Source: Sordariomycetes sp. S80-01Y
Taxonomy: Eukaryota; Ascomycota; Sordariomycetes
DNA length: 64,000 nt
Direction: 5' to 3'
NCBI GenBank assembly: GCA_037042185.1
Contig: JAXQJY010000032.1
Coordinates: 2,232,001-2,296,000, forward strand
The notes beneath the pieces are model-generated. The model was not told the DNA's origin, did no database searches, and saw only the letters and a list, made by a program, of their open reading frames with translations. Both the position numbers and the translations under genes were made by a program. This document shows, piece by piece, positions 21,184-32,720 of the stretch (positions are counted from its first letter, which is position 1; each line of letters starts with the position of its first letter).

Positions 21184-21644
21184 GCACACTGCTACCACAG
21201 TGGTAGTCGCATGGTAGGCTAAAGGTCGGACACCTGGTAATTGGTGAATCAGATGAATAGGTCATCAAAACATTACAATGGAGCCCTAGCAACGACCGAA
21301 TATCTTCCCAGCCGTTCCCCCAAATGCGGAATATTTATTTTGTTGCTTGAGGAGTCACAGACTCCTGTTGAGCAAGTACAAATGTCATCTTCGTCGAGGC
21401 TTCCACACCGCCACTATACGAGACGAGAACCTCAAGACCACATGGAACCTTTCCCCACCTCTTTCTTCTCCGTTATAGAACGTCTGGCAATCATCATCAG
21501 ATTTTACCGTTGCTGCTACCGTTCTTGTGGCAGTAGTCCCGAGTGATTGCAGAGGATCGCATCAGACTACCAGAATTGAGTCTCCACAACGGGGAGTATG
21601 TGATTGTTCACCTGGGTCAGGTTTCCATTGGACTAGTTAAATAG
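21184..21644. other. Intergenic, convergent 3' ends
   Basis: About 460 bp between the MFS stop and the stop of the minus-strand gene. Nothing gene-like is seen; it probably holds both 3' untranslated regions. Confidence 0.5.
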
Positions 21645-22376
21645 TCAGTCCACTGTAAGTTGCCTCAAGTCATTTTGTCTTACTATTCGTTGCACCATGC
21701 GATCCAGTACCCCCATCGTCCTGTTGATGGCATCCATGGAGTGATAGCTGCCGATATAGAGTAGTGTCTGACGAGCATCAAACGAGATCATAACATCGAA
21801 TCTCTCCTGAAGTACCTCCAGAGAGGACTGCGAATTTGGCGTAGTTGCGTTAATTTGTTCGAACAAATTGGCGATGCTCGTGAATTTGGGCCACGCTTCC
21901 TCGATGCCGTGCCAAATTGCCTTGAATTGCGGTTCCGATGGATCTGCGGAATTTGCCAAACTGGGGAATCTGTAATGCCCATACAGCTGTAACTCGGCAG
22001 CTGACATTTCAGCCGACCAGGGAATCAGCCGAGACTGATCCCTGGTGGCGACATCGCCATTGCTGCTAGATTGATTGTCTCTATCCACAGCAAGCGCGTC
22101 CATCTCGCCCATAGACTCTAAAGTTCCCTTGAGGAAGTCGACGATTTCTCCGCGGAGATTACCTCCCACAAGAAAACGGAACCAAGGGACTTCTGGATCG
22201 TAGATGACCTCATAGATATTGCCAAATATTGTCTGGTACCAGCGTCAGAGTACGTGGAAGAGAAGAGATAGGTGAGAACTCACCGGGTTTAACTCGCGCA
22301 AGCTGGCTACCACCTCTTCCACCCCGGAGGGCGAAAGAGGTGGGTTAGATGCCACGTAAAACTCCTCTAGGTCCAT
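21645..22376 (-). CDS. Conserved fungal protein of unknown function
   Basis: Two exons on the minus strand: 22376..22284 and 22232..21645, together 226 aa. It begins MDLEEFYVASNPPLSPSGVE, then TIFGNIYEVIYDPEVPWFRF and LVGGNLRGEIVDFLKG in the second exon. The rest is mainly helical with acidic N-terminal half and contains no catalytic motif, signal peptide or membrane segment I recognise. Splicing is well supported: donor GTGAGT, acceptor ACCAG and unbroken frame. The promoter immediately upstream holds a (GT)14 microsatellite and a long purine tract, unusual for this window. Confidence 0.75.
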
Positions 22377-22412
22377 GGCTATGGTAATCGCTAGTGGGAG
22401 TTTTGATGAAAT

Positions 22413-22415
<3 letters not shown>

Positions 22416-22443
<28 letters not shown>
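22416..22443. repeat. (GT)14 microsatellite
   Basis: Uninterrupted GT dinucleotides, 40 bp upstream of the start codon of the minus-strand 226-aa gene, so inside its promoter or leader. Such tracts can adopt Z-DNA and vary in length between strains. Confidence 0.9.
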
Positions 22444-22446
<3 letters not shown>

Positions 22447-22518
22447 TGTTGTCTTCGTCGTCGCTACCGTCTCCTCCCCCGGTGAGCTCCTTGTGCCTGG
22501 ATATATGGTACAGACGAC

Positions 22519-22597
22519 AAGAGGAAGAGATGAGACCCGAGGAGGAAGAGGTAGAAGAGAGAGAAGATGGAGAAAAGGAAAGAGTCGAGGGAGGGGG
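22519..22597. repeat. Polypurine tract
   Basis: About 79 bases that are almost entirely A and G on the plus strand, with only scattered T/C interruptions, lying about 75 bp beyond the GT microsatellite. A candidate for triplex-forming or nucleosome-disfavouring DNA. Confidence 0.7.
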
Positions 22598-22930
22598 TAT
22601 TACCCCTCGTGATGAATCAAGGCCGCTCCTACCCTCAGAAACCACGCTAACACATCAGAAGATAACCTCTGCATCCCACCGGGGACCCTTTGGAAGGTTC
22701 TAGGCGTAAGGGTGAGATCCGACGAAACCATAGAGCCGGGTGGCAGCAGGATCCCTGAAAGAACGCCAGTACCGTGTTTGATCAGAGGCAGGCAGCCTGA
22801 GACCACCTGCAGCGAGGGCAGCGACTGCCGTGGCGGAGGTCGGTAAGTATCTTCTTAGCGGACTCCTACGTTCAACTACTGAGACATTTCCTGCCGATTG
22901 TCATAGTATACATGGTGTGATTGACCGATG

Positions 22931-22954
22931 CTGCAGCTGCCAAGGCAGCTGCAG
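22931..22954. repeat. Perfect inverted repeat, 11-bp arms
   Basis: CTGCAGCTGCC, then AA, then the exact reverse complement. It contains two CAGCTG E-box-like palindromes. The position in a 1.26-kb gene-free region gives no clear target gene. Confidence 0.75.
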
Positions 22955-23639
22955 TCCGTGTAACGAGTCTGTTTGTACTCCTTTCAGAGCACGCAGTCAG
23001 GGGCAAGACGCGGTAAACGTCTCAAATACAGTCATAATGATACGTATTTACTATTCCAGGAGATGCAGCAGCCGTTGATCAGAGAAAGGGCACTGCAATA
23101 GGCAGACGAGCTGAGAGCTTGATCCCACATTCAGAGTTTGAAGCCCACCCACCCCCTTTTCTTCTGATCACAACAGAGTCAGGTACATCCCGGAGAGCAT
23201 AGCCTTTGCACGAGGAGAGAAACACGAAGGCAAGCGAGGGAGCACGCGTCTGCATTGTGATACTAGTGTCATTTCCAAGTCGCTGAGGTGTTGTTCTAGA
23301 CTAATCTATCCCATCCGTCATAATCCAATTTGGGATGTGCATTAGCAGTCACTGGAAGATCGTGGCGATGGGCCGCGCGGAAGCTGGGAAACACCCTGGG
23401 TGCCTTATTATATTCCTCCTTGGGATTCAAGGGAAGCCTCAAATGCGGAGAAGCCTGCTCTATTGCTCGAAAAGAAAAGCAATGGTATCGTCGTTCAAAT
23501 TTCGTATCTGTCGTAGCCCCTGGTGAGGTCTCCTGAGTGAATCTGGGAAATGGCGGCTGAGGTGGGAGGTGGGCTGGTTGGTAAGCCCATCTGTCCTGTC
23601 TTGTGAAAAGTTGCATTGAGTGTCTGCGAGAGCACCACC

Positions 23640-24998
23640 TCATTGGGCTCCCTTCACGTTTTCCTTCACATTGAGGGCCCAGCGCAGCTTGTGTAGCGCT
23701 TCCCTCGCCTCGTCAAGCAATCTCTGCTGCTCCTTTTCCGTCTCTCTCGCGTTGACCTTGATGTGTTTCAAGTCGTCCTCTTGCGTCTGCTTGTATTCCT
23801 CAAACTTCTTTGCGATGTCCTCCTTTTCCCGGCGAAGCTCCTTGATGTTGCTGTCCTGCTGGTCGCACAAATCTCGCAGCGTCTGTATCTTTGTATCGTC
23901 TTCTTGCCGCTCCTCAACAATGCCGCTGATCTCATCCTTGATCTTGGCCACAGCTCGCTTGACTTCTTGTCCTTGGTCTTTCCAATGCGAAGATATGGCC
24001 GTATAACGACCCTCCATGAGGGCGGCGAAGGTTGTTGCTTCTTCCACTTGAACCGTTGTGTCTTTCTGAACCTTTTCCAACTCACTCCGCCATGTCTTTT
24101 CCCTTTCCATGGCTGACTGGGCTTTCTGCTTCTCCAGCTCAATCGACGCTTGTAGAGTCTCGACCTGCCGCTCTTTCCGTGCTAACAAGGTCTTGGTGAC
24201 ATTCGCTTCGAGGAGCCGGCTCTCATAGTCGTTCACCATGCGGTCCATTTTGTCTTCAATCAGCTTGGCGGCTTGCTTGGACTCTTCCGCCCTCAGCTTC
24301 TCGATCTGAATATCCCTCTTGAGCGCGTCGTTCTCGCTGACAAGCTTGTTGATAACCCTTCCCGTCTTCCCAAGCCCAGCTTTCCCGATCGTGGAGTCCC
24401 ATTGTGAATCGCCCTCTGTGGCGCCCTCCGACAACATTGACGAGTCCCCGGGGCCAGGCGACGGCTCAATGACCCTGACATTCCCTCCATTCCCTCCCCA
24501 CCTCGACGGTGTCTCCTGATTTGGGTCGCTTTTTAACCTGACGCTTGGCGTTCTGTGGACTTGTGTGCCTCCCATGGCGGAAGCTTCGGTTGCGCTGCTG
24601 TGAACGCTGCTCGAGAGGACGCTATCTTTGCTCGCTGGGCTGGAGTCGGATGGGTCGTAGCTGGGAACGCTGCGAATGGTGGCTGATCGAGCGATGGGTT
24701 GTTTCGAAGGTCTATTGGCCGGACTCTTCATGCTATTAATGGAGCCGGTCGTCGCGGGAGAGAGCGACTTCACCGCTGGTCCATCTAGTGTTGGCGCAAC
24801 GTTGGAAACTGTCAAATCAACAAAACAATGTCAGCCTTGCTCCCCTATGTCTGCAATTGCCTGACGCGTGGAGCGGTCCGTTGGCGATCGGCTGACCAGG
24901 CACAATGAAACACTGTCCGGCGACGCAGGGGATCACACACCTTTACCAGCGTCTCGGTGAATGTCAAACGATTTCTTCTGGAGGCGGTTCCGTGGCAT
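23640..24998 (-). CDS. She3-family coiled-coil protein
   Basis: Two exons on the minus strand: 24998..24947 (MPRNRLQKKSFDIHRDA) and 24808..23640, together 406 aa. Residues about 20-150 are Ser/Pro-rich and disordered; from RVINKLVSENDALKRDI to near the C-terminus the chain is a long coiled coil (KLRAEESKQAAKLIEDKMDR, NVTKTLLARKERQVETLQAS, LRDLCDQQDSNIKELRREKE). This block matches the proteins annotated in filamentous fungi as SWI5-dependent HO expression protein 3. Yeast She3 is an RNA-binding myosin adaptor; whether the mould protein carries mRNA is unknown. The first exon is short but its splice to VSNVAPTLDG keeps frame and supplies the only convincing ATG. Confidence 0.85.
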
Positions 24999-25766
24999 GT
25001 CGCGCACGCCCAGATGCAACAGACGGAGGTTTAGCAACTGTGGTGAAGTCGAGGAGTCGGGCTCAAGGACACTAAATGCTGCGAAACGCGAGGGAAAAGA
25101 CTGTGCGCGCCCGTCAGACGGTGATGGCGGTGGCTTCGCTGCTCTGGGATGCCGGATTGCAGTCGGGCGCGAAGTCTTGGCGCGCGCTCTGATGGGGATT
25201 TTGGCGTGTGACGTCGGTAAACAAGGGACCTCAGGTTGTGAAGATCAACAGCCTCAACTGGATCCCAGGGCTCAGAGCAAAGTTGGAAGGGGAGGAGAAT
25301 GACACCTCAGAACGCGGAACGATGGTTTCCAATCTTCGCTCACATGATCTCATCTCCAAAAGCAAAGCAAAACAACGAGGCCCCTTGACCCTTTCGGCAA
25401 TCATTACCATGTGCGTTTATGCAGGTCCATGCAAGGGCCGCGATGGCCGAGCAACGGCTGAGGGATGAATTCGCTCTCCCTGGAGTTCGCCCTCGGGGGG
25501 AGCCCTCAGTAATTCAATAGCAAGTCGTACGGTTCGGTGAGCAGGACGGCTATCAGGACGACTATCATTCACATTGCCGTGGTATCTCGTACATTTCTTT
25601 TTGGTATCTCAAATGCCAGCTGCTGGCGAACCCCTCCCTGCCTCTGCTCCTCTTGACGCGGATGTTTTGAAGAGAGCTTGTGAGGCGCAAAGCCATGTCC
25701 TCTACTTGAATGTCACGTCCAACGCCTTCCAATGCCTTTTTATCAAACAGTATCTGTACAGATCTA
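24999..25766. other. Intergenic region
   Basis: About 770 bp between two minus-strand genes. Nothing gene-like is seen. It should contain the She3-like gene promoter and the 3' end of the symplekin transcript. Confidence 0.5.
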
Positions 25767-27977
25767 CTACGTCGCAACCGCAGCTGCGGCCCGTGCCTCA
25801 TTGTTTCCCTCGCCTTCTGTCGCGTTTTCCAGGAATGCGTGTCGATACTTGGAGAGATACTTGCCCGCGATCGGTCGTAATTCCTCGTCTGCGACGTATT
25901 AGCTTTGCTGTAGAATCGCGGATTTTGTGTACTTACACTCCAACCAGATATCCTGTACGGTATCGAGTGCTACCTCCTTGATCGGGGGTCGCATCATTAC
26001 AAGATACAGCAGACTGGTAACTGCCAATTGTCCCACGCTCGGGTCCTGGCACATCGACTTCACCTTCTGCAAAATCGCACGGTTCAGTTCCGGAATCTCA
26101 CTCAAGAATCGCGTGAGAACCTTGTCCTGGGGGTGTAGATATGGCAAGAAGCCGTCAATGAGCCGCAGTGCACATTGCTCGTAGTGCTGCGGGTGCTCGC
26201 CAGCAGTCTTGCTTTGGATTTTGTCGTTGTACCACTCCTCGCAGAGCCATGACACCGCCACGTCGAAGTGTTTGCGGAAATCCTCCATGATGAAGTTGTA
26301 GAGCACATCGCGTATGCTGCTGCTCAATGTGTTTTCGTTTCTCTGTGATGCATCTTCTTCGCCCTTGACGGAGATCTCTTCCAATCCTGCAGATGATCTG
26401 GTTGCCAGTCGCGTCAAGATTGTCATCCATGATTCCTTGACACCTGAAGTTGCCGCCAGTCGCTGGAAGCCCGCTTTGAGCTTCTTTGACTGTGAGTCTT
26501 CCATCGACTTGGTCATATCCAGAACTCTCGTCACTATACTGTTGCCGGCGCTGAGTGCCAGTTCTGGAGTCACCTCTTGTGGCTGGGGTAGATTGAAGTT
26601 GGCGAGTCCCAGGGAGTCCTCCAGGGCCCCGTGCTCCCCAGTAGTGTTGGCTACACCATCAAGCTTGTTCAAGATCTGCTCGGTGTCCTCGGCCATCGAG
26701 AAATCGGGCTCGTAGTCATCATCATCCTCATCCACTCCAAGAGGCGCTGTGTTCGGGTTTAATTCAGGTGCCGGTGCACTAGCCAGAGTGTCTAATCGAG
26801 TTCGTACGGCCCCAATTGCCTTATCCAACAACTGCCCATCTATCCGGGAGAGGGTGTTGACGGCAAGTTTGGCGACTAGTGGGGGAGGAACTTGAGAAAG
26901 GTCGAAAGTCTTCAATCCTGCGGCGTCCGTCAGAGAGAAGATGTCTGCAAGAGTATGCGGTCCAGGGCCTAGCGGCGGTATTTGCACTTCTGCAGGGTTG
27001 ATCCGTTGTCGTTTCGCGTCCACAGTATCAGCTTGCTGGTTCTCAAGAACGCGTTTCTTCCCAGAGCCATCCAGTGCCTCGGCTACCATTCTCATTGTCC
27101 GTTCGACATGCTGCTGTATTCTTGGCGTCATTGGGTTGTGAGGATCTCGTTTGCTCAAATGGACCAGTAGTATCCTCGCCGTCTTCTCCATTGATTTGAC
27201 CATGACCTTGGTCTTCGATGACATAGGTGATATGGCCAGTTTCAAGGGGTCGAAATTCAATAGAGCGTTCATGATGCGTGATGATGTTCCCGGTCGCGCC
27301 CTGACCAGGATTGACAGACAATTGATCGTTGCGTCGACAACCAAGGCATCGTTGCTTTCTTGAAGCACATGTAGCATACGATCCAAAAGACCCATACCCT
27401 CAGCCTCCAGCGTCTGCGGGTCCAAGGAAGGGTGGTTTGGAGGAACCTTGTCCAGCGACACGTCGAGAGCGCCGCCGTACGCAGTGCCCGATGCAACACT
27501 CTGCGCCAAAACGACCCGCTGGGCAAACTTGATGCAACATATCCTCACCGTCGGCGGCGCATGTTCCCATATCCGCAATATCCGCTGCTTAATCGCCATC
27601 ATCCGCTCCCACGTAATCGTATCGTACGAGTTGTTGATGGTCCACCTCACGGTCAGTGGGTAGATACTCGCAGCAGTCATGATCACGCTCCTCAGCACCT
27701 GCGAGTCTTCCCTCTCGTTGTTCACCATACTTTCCATCAACTCCAACACGTAAGGCTGCATCGTCTCCTTCTCGCTATTCGGTAAAGCTGGCGTCGCGAA
27801 CGCCTCCGCTAGGAAATCGGCGCCCCATCTTCGCAGTTCAACGGATGATGAGGGCTTGATGATGGGCACGATGCCGCGGACCACGCTGGGGTAGTGTTGG
27901 ACGTCGCTGAGGACAAGTTTCCGCGCGTCGTTGAGCTGTCGTATCTGTTCTGGAACGGAAAGATTGGTGTTAGCCAT
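25767..27977 (-). CDS. PTA1: Symplekin/Pta1, mRNA 3'-end processing scaffold
   Basis: Two exons on the minus strand: 27977..25937 and 25888..25767, together 720 aa. Scaffold of the cleavage and polyadenylation factor, nuclear. The N-terminal HEAT-like domain is clear: EQIRQLNDARKLVLSDVQHY, YPSVVRGIVPIIKPS, ELRRWGADFLAEAFATPALP, then NILRIWEHAPPTVRICCIKF-like repeats. A basic KR-rich patch (KKRVLENQQADTVDAKRQR) near residue 345 may be the nuclear signal. The start MANTNLSV has a good context and matches the family. The last intron is needed for the true C-terminus: the frame otherwise ends after CKYTKSAILQQS, whereas splicing gives YEELRPIAGKYLSKY. Shorter than animal symplekin, as usual in fungi. 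Confidence 0.9.
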
Positions 27978-28563
27978 CGTGACACGCTGCAGCCGCACGA
28001 CGGCTGGTTTCAGTCTCGTGGCTCCAACGATATGATTGTCGCGGAAGGTCTTTGTCGATGGATGATGCGCCGCCTTCGAGCGCACGCGACGAGGCGTGGG
28101 TGCCGATTACTATTGTTGTATGCTCATGCTCCAGAGGAACCTGGCGCACAATTGCTTGCGTCAAAGCTAATGCTGATTTGAAAGTCGGTATGGACACAGA
28201 TATATATTCTGCTGTCGCTCGTCGTTCGGGTTACCGGGCGCCAATCCTATCGTCACTCGCAAATGCCGTTGATTGTTCTTGGAAGCTTTTGAGTTGGGGA
28301 GCAATTCAAGACGCGGGTATCCACCCTTGCAAGACAAGAGCTCAAGTTGCGCCGCGTATAAAGAAAGACACTAATAACGCGACAGTCAGTGCCGAGAACA
28401 GGAGTGCGATTACCTTTTTATTTTGGCTTGTTAGCATTGAGACGTCACTGGTTGATTAACCGGCAATGAGCCGCTGAGATCCCTGTTTCCAGGACCCTCG
28501 GTCTGGAGATCCGCCGTGACTTCTACACTTCACGGTTGCAACTTCAGCCTCAGAAACGCCAGG
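27978..28563. promoter_or_regulatory. Divergent promoter of symplekin and COA3
   Basis: 586 bp between the head-to-head symplekin and COA3 start codons. No gene within and no distinctive motif identified. Confidence 0.45.
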
Positions 28564-28889
28564 ATGAGCGTGTAAGTCCGTTGCGTACGTCTTATCTGAC
28601 AGGTACTAATGAAAAACAGCCAAAACCAGAACACATACTACGATCGGAAGTTCCGCCAAGGAGCAGCGCTCCAGCGCGCAAGAAGGCCGTATCTCGTGAA
28701 GAATGCTGTGACTGGGCTGGGCTTGTTCGCAATCGTTGCTGGCATCTGTACGTGATCAAGTCGGGAAACGTGTACAATAGCCGGGGCTAATCCACTACAG
28801 ACACATATACCTTGAGACAGGTTGGCCAGGACGAATTCGACGACGTCAAAGTTCCTGAGAAGCCTCGTTCACCGGCCTCGGCGAAGTAA
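28564..28889 (+). CDS. COA3: Cytochrome c oxidase assembly factor 3 (mitochondrial)
   Basis: Three small exons: 28564..28571 (8 nt), 28620..28747 and 28801..28889, together 74 aa. Mitochondrial inner-membrane protein that, in yeast, works with Cox14 and Mss51 in COX1 translation control and early complex IV assembly. The match rests on TYYDRKFRQGAALQRARRPY, the single hydrophobic segment at about residues 31-50 (VKNAVTGLGLFAIVAGIYTY), and LRQVGQDEFDDVKVP after it. The first intron has donor GTAAGT and a canonical TACTAAT branch site, which makes the 8-nt exon believable. No other ATG fits the reading frame. Because each exon is so small the gene is easy to miss by ORF scanning. Confidence 0.85.
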
Positions 28890-29367
28890 ACGAACTATGT
28901 GGGGGAGAATCAAGACCTGGCAGTGTGTGGGAAAAAGAGGATGGGCTCGGGAGGATGCGATGTTGATGATAAGATGCGGAGTCTAGCCTCCCTGTCGTGA
29001 TATTGGCATTACAGCTCGTCTACATACACTCCCTATGTACAATACTCGATAAACTCCGGTAGAGGAGTTTGGAATGAGCATGAATGTAACAGAATGTACA
29101 ACAGCAAACGCGTTATGCAAGTCCGACCCGTCGCGAGCCGTCTCTCCTCTCCCTAAACAGCCCGATCCTGATGTTGCGCCGTTGGAGAGTGTCTTTCGTG
29201 AATTCCTACACCTGATTTCCATGCTATGCCGCTGTCTTCCTGTATCTTATACAGACTTTGTACCAAATGCTAATGTTTCTCTTTCGTGAGTATGCGAAAT
29301 CCAAATGCAGGCTTCCCAGGAGTGTAACCAATCCCTAGTGATGCCGTCAAGTCCGCCTCTGCTGCCC
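28890..29367. other. Intergenic, convergent 3' ends
   Basis: About 480 bp between the COA3 stop and the Dep1-like stop. No gene or RNA feature recognised. Confidence 0.45.
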
Positions 29368-31458
29368 TTATGCCGCGGCTGTACTTGATTCCCGACCGGG
29401 GTTTGGCAGTGCGGTTCGCTTCTTGAGTGCGTTCCGAGCTAGCTCTGGCGATTCGGACATGCGGTTCGACAGTGCTGGTGACCGCTGCTGTGACAATGGC
29501 CCGTCAACCGCGGCGGTCGGAGCAGTGCGTGGCAGGGCATTTGAGGGTTGCGTGCCGATGCCCCGCCCTGATATGGCGGAACTCTCAGCACGACCATCTA
29601 CATGGCTTGCCTGCACATGCTGCTGAGACTGGGGGGCCTGATGGGCCATGTGGTTCGGGTTTGCCCACGGTGTCTCTCTGAGGAATTGCTCTCCGGCAGG
29701 CCCAAGGCGAGAGAATGACGGCGCCCTATATTCTTCGCGTGATTGAAATCCTTGAGGCTGTCTTGCACGACGAAGCTTCTGTGCGGAAAGGTCAGTTTCA
29801 TGTTGCTCTGAGATCGATCAACGCGGACAACTTACTTCAATGTCCGAGAAGTCAGATTCTACTTCGGCGTGTGATGCACCCTTGATATCAGGTACAGCTG
29901 GGAACCCTTCGTACTTCGCGATCCCTGCCAATGTTGATACCTCAGTGTTGTATGCAACCGCGTTTCTGACGCGCTGCGACGGCTCTTTGGGGAACATGAC
30001 CCCGTACTCGGATACGCTATGCGCATTGCGCCTGGCTGCGATTACGTCGTAGAAGTCCTTGTTGAGTGACTCGAGGGTTGCTTCGCGCTTCTCACGCACG
30101 CCTTGGACGTATTGGCTCCAGATTTGAGCGCGCTCCGCGACAAAGCGCTTCTCGTGAGCTTGTTTCTTGAGTTCGCTCTCCCTTTCGATCTCGCGGAGAC
30201 TCTTGGCCAGTCGATCATCTATGCACTTCTTCATGTTGAGGAACTCGTGGTGGGTGGGCTCGTCCGCCACAAGGGATTGCTCCTCCTCCTCCAGGCGTTT
30301 CAGGCGATCTTTGTACAGTCTGGGCGATGGTTAGACTATCGAGGCTTGAGGTAAGAAAAGGGTCGCATACCTGTCTCGGAATAATCCGAACATTTCTTCT
30401 ATTCGAGACCAGTCCTTGAAAGCTTCTTGCTTTCGCTCCGCTGAATCTTAGTTAGTCTGGGCTTCCTTATGATTGTCGGGAGACTGACCCTCTTCGGCGC
30501 CCTTGGCTGCCGCGTCGGCCTCTTCATCTACTTCAGCCTCCACAGTATCTGGCTTCGGAGCTGGCTCCTCTTCGCCTTCGTTCTCCTCGACTTCGGGCGG
30601 GCCCCCTACCCCCTCTCCGTCTTCTTCGCTTTCCTTTCGCCTGGAGTCACCGCGGGTTGCCTTTCTCGTGCTGCGTGTCAGCCGGTCTGTTGTGTCGCCC
30701 TCGGCCGATGTGCCTTGTTTCGAGGGAGAGGCTTCTCCTTCGGCTGGCGTCTGGCTCCGACTGCGATCAGCCACAGCGGTAGTGTCTTCCTCGTTGGGAG
30801 GTTCCTCTTCAATATCAGCGTCCGCAGCCCCAACGGAGCCAGTGCGTTTCCGTAGAGGCTGCTCGAGATCGGAGTTGTCGGTCGCGAGCGAGCGCTTCCT
30901 CTTCCGATCTTGGGAGTCATGTTGCTGCTCGTCGTCGACGCTCGTATCTTTGGTCGTAGCAAATTTCCTCGGCGACCCAGCAGTGTCGCTTTTCCCGGAT
31001 TGACTTGAGGCCGCGTCCTCGGCTATGGAATCGTCGTCAGGGTGGTCGTCTTCGTCGTCGTCGACTTTGGCTTGCCTTCGAAGCTTACTAGGTGTGTGCT
31101 CGAAGACTTCGCCGTCGTTGTACTGATCCACAAGAACGTCGCGCTGTCGTTGGTTTTGAGGCGTATCGAAAAGTCGCTCTGTCTCGGCTTCGGTGTCATT
31201 GGCTTCCGAGTTAAGGACCGATTGAGCGTCCGACAGGGCACTTTCTGAGTCGGAGCCGGCTTGATTGTCGTCCTCCCCTTCTTGGTCGTTGTTATTGGAC
31301 TCGTGCTCGTCATCGTCATCGCCGTCATCTTGCCGCATGCTGATGTCGTCGTCGTTGGCAACGTCACTCAGCTCACTGGAGACGTTGCTCTCCTCCAGGT
31401 CGACCTCCTCATCCTTAGGAGGGGTGGTGTCGGGCGGCGCCGTTGCCGTTGCCGCCAT
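29368..31458 (-). CDS. DEP1: Dep1-like subunit of Rpd3L histone deacetylase complex
   Basis: Four exons on the minus strand: 31458..30489, 30440..30371, 30319..29836 and 29778..29368, together 644 aa. The Sds3/Dep1-type core is in exons 2-3: EAFKDWSRIEEMFGLFRDRL, then YKDRLKRLEEEE, the helical HHEFLNMKKCIDDRLAKSLR and SQYVQGVREKREATLESL. Upstream, RLFDTPQNQRQRDVLVDQYN is the conserved Dep1 block, preceded by a very acidic disordered segment of about 80 residues. The middle (about 110-320) is a charged, low-complexity linker with RKRKRS and RTRK-like basic patches. The C-terminal 130 residues are Ser/Pro-rich. Nuclear corepressor subunit expected; neighbours do not add information. Confidence 0.85.
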
Positions 31459-32720
31459 ATCGCAATAGCGCTTCGATACAATTCAGTCGTGACTGCTGTC
31501 GCGAAGGTCGGGTGGTAACGGTGCGGGCAGACGTGGGTTGGCTGAGCGTGGAGCGCGCTCGCGAGAGCTACCGACAGCCGTCGATCGCACCAAGCACAAG
31601 TCTTGTGCAGGTAGAAGGCTGAATGAATATTTTAGACGTGCAATAACCGAGCTTTGGGGGCGAAAGTATCGAAGAATGACGACAAAAGTAGCCGTTGTCG
31701 TCGGTCGGGGCTGAGTCGTAGAAGAAGGGATTGACGGTGGGAAAGGCGAGGAGCAGAGAGACTGGCGGCCAGCAGAAGGATGCCGATTTGCGCACCTCTG
31801 CCACTGCAGCGACGGCACCAGGCTGGATGCGGGCTATGTGGGGAAGGCGGTCAAGACGGGCAGAGACTCGAAATGGGGGAATTTGGGATCGGCAAACCGC
31901 GGCACCCAAATTGGCACAAGTCCAATGACGCACTCCTCAACCTCTGCCTCTGCCTCTGCCTCTTCTCCAATTACAGCGCCTTCGCGTCGAGAACTGCAAG
32001 CTGTTCACGCGTGTCTTCAGCGTTCAATTGCTCACTCCAGATTGGTTGCGGGAGTTGAGTGAGCGTAAAATAGATCGTGCCACCCGCCGCCATTGTCGAA
32101 CTCCCGGTGACTGTCGGTTTAAGCGCCCCGCATCGCGCGTTCGCTGCTGGCACCTTACACCACGTGAACCCGTTCGCAACTCATCGCAACACGCCGAACA
32201 CCTAGATCAGTCGCATCATGTCTTTTGCCATCAGAAAGTGCATTCGTTTGATTTCGATCTGCATGTCACCATGTGCATTTGAGTACAACGCGGCGCCTTG
32301 ACCCTACACAACAGTCCATTTGGTAAGATACTTCACGTTACTAAGTAGCTGTAGTACGGAGACGGTTACCTACCAGATAGACACAAGCAATCACTGGAAG
32401 TGAAAGCACTCGTTAAGTGGGGGGTTCCAACGCTCCGGGTCTGCATGGCTTCTCGTAGGTTTAAAGAGGGTCATGCCTGTTTTGATCAACTCGTGCTTAG
32501 AAATTGAGTCGCGAAGGGCGTACTGGCGACATTACATCGCTGATGTCCACGGGATATGAATTGGCACTTCAACCCACCCTATGCTCCCCCAGCTTCATCT
32601 CTGAGTTCTGTACGCGGCTCGATGTCCAGTACTACGAGCTCCTTCAGACCAGAGCAAGACCGATTCTCGACCGAGACATAACTTCTTCAACGGAGATTGC
32701 CAACCAGACGCCGCCATAGA
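31459..32720. other. Intergenic region between divergent genes
   Basis: About 1.26 kb between Dep1 (minus) and the MDR oxidoreductase (plus). It contains a short CCTCTG hexamer array at 31941-31963. No gene recognised. Confidence 0.5.
31941..31963. repeat. CCTCTG hexamer repeat, 3.8 copies
   Basis: Perfect tandem CCTCTG units in a pyrimidine-rich stretch of the promoter region between the Dep1 and oxidoreductase genes. Confidence 0.7.

Larger units (their letters stand above)
22377..23639. other. Gene-free region with simple-sequence DNA
   Basis: About 1.26 kb. It contains (GT)14 at 22416-22443, a purine-rich tract at 22519-22597 and an 11-bp-arm inverted repeat at 22931-22954. No coding exon chain was found on either strand. 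Confidence 0.5.

Noticed and set aside
26090-26097. TTCCGGAA palindrome
   Set aside because: It lies inside the symplekin coding sequence and lacks the CCGAG core of the promoter repeats.
30503-31003. Long Ser-rich frame antisense to the Dep1-like gene
   Set aside because: A shadow of the acidic, GAG/GAC-rich sense codons.
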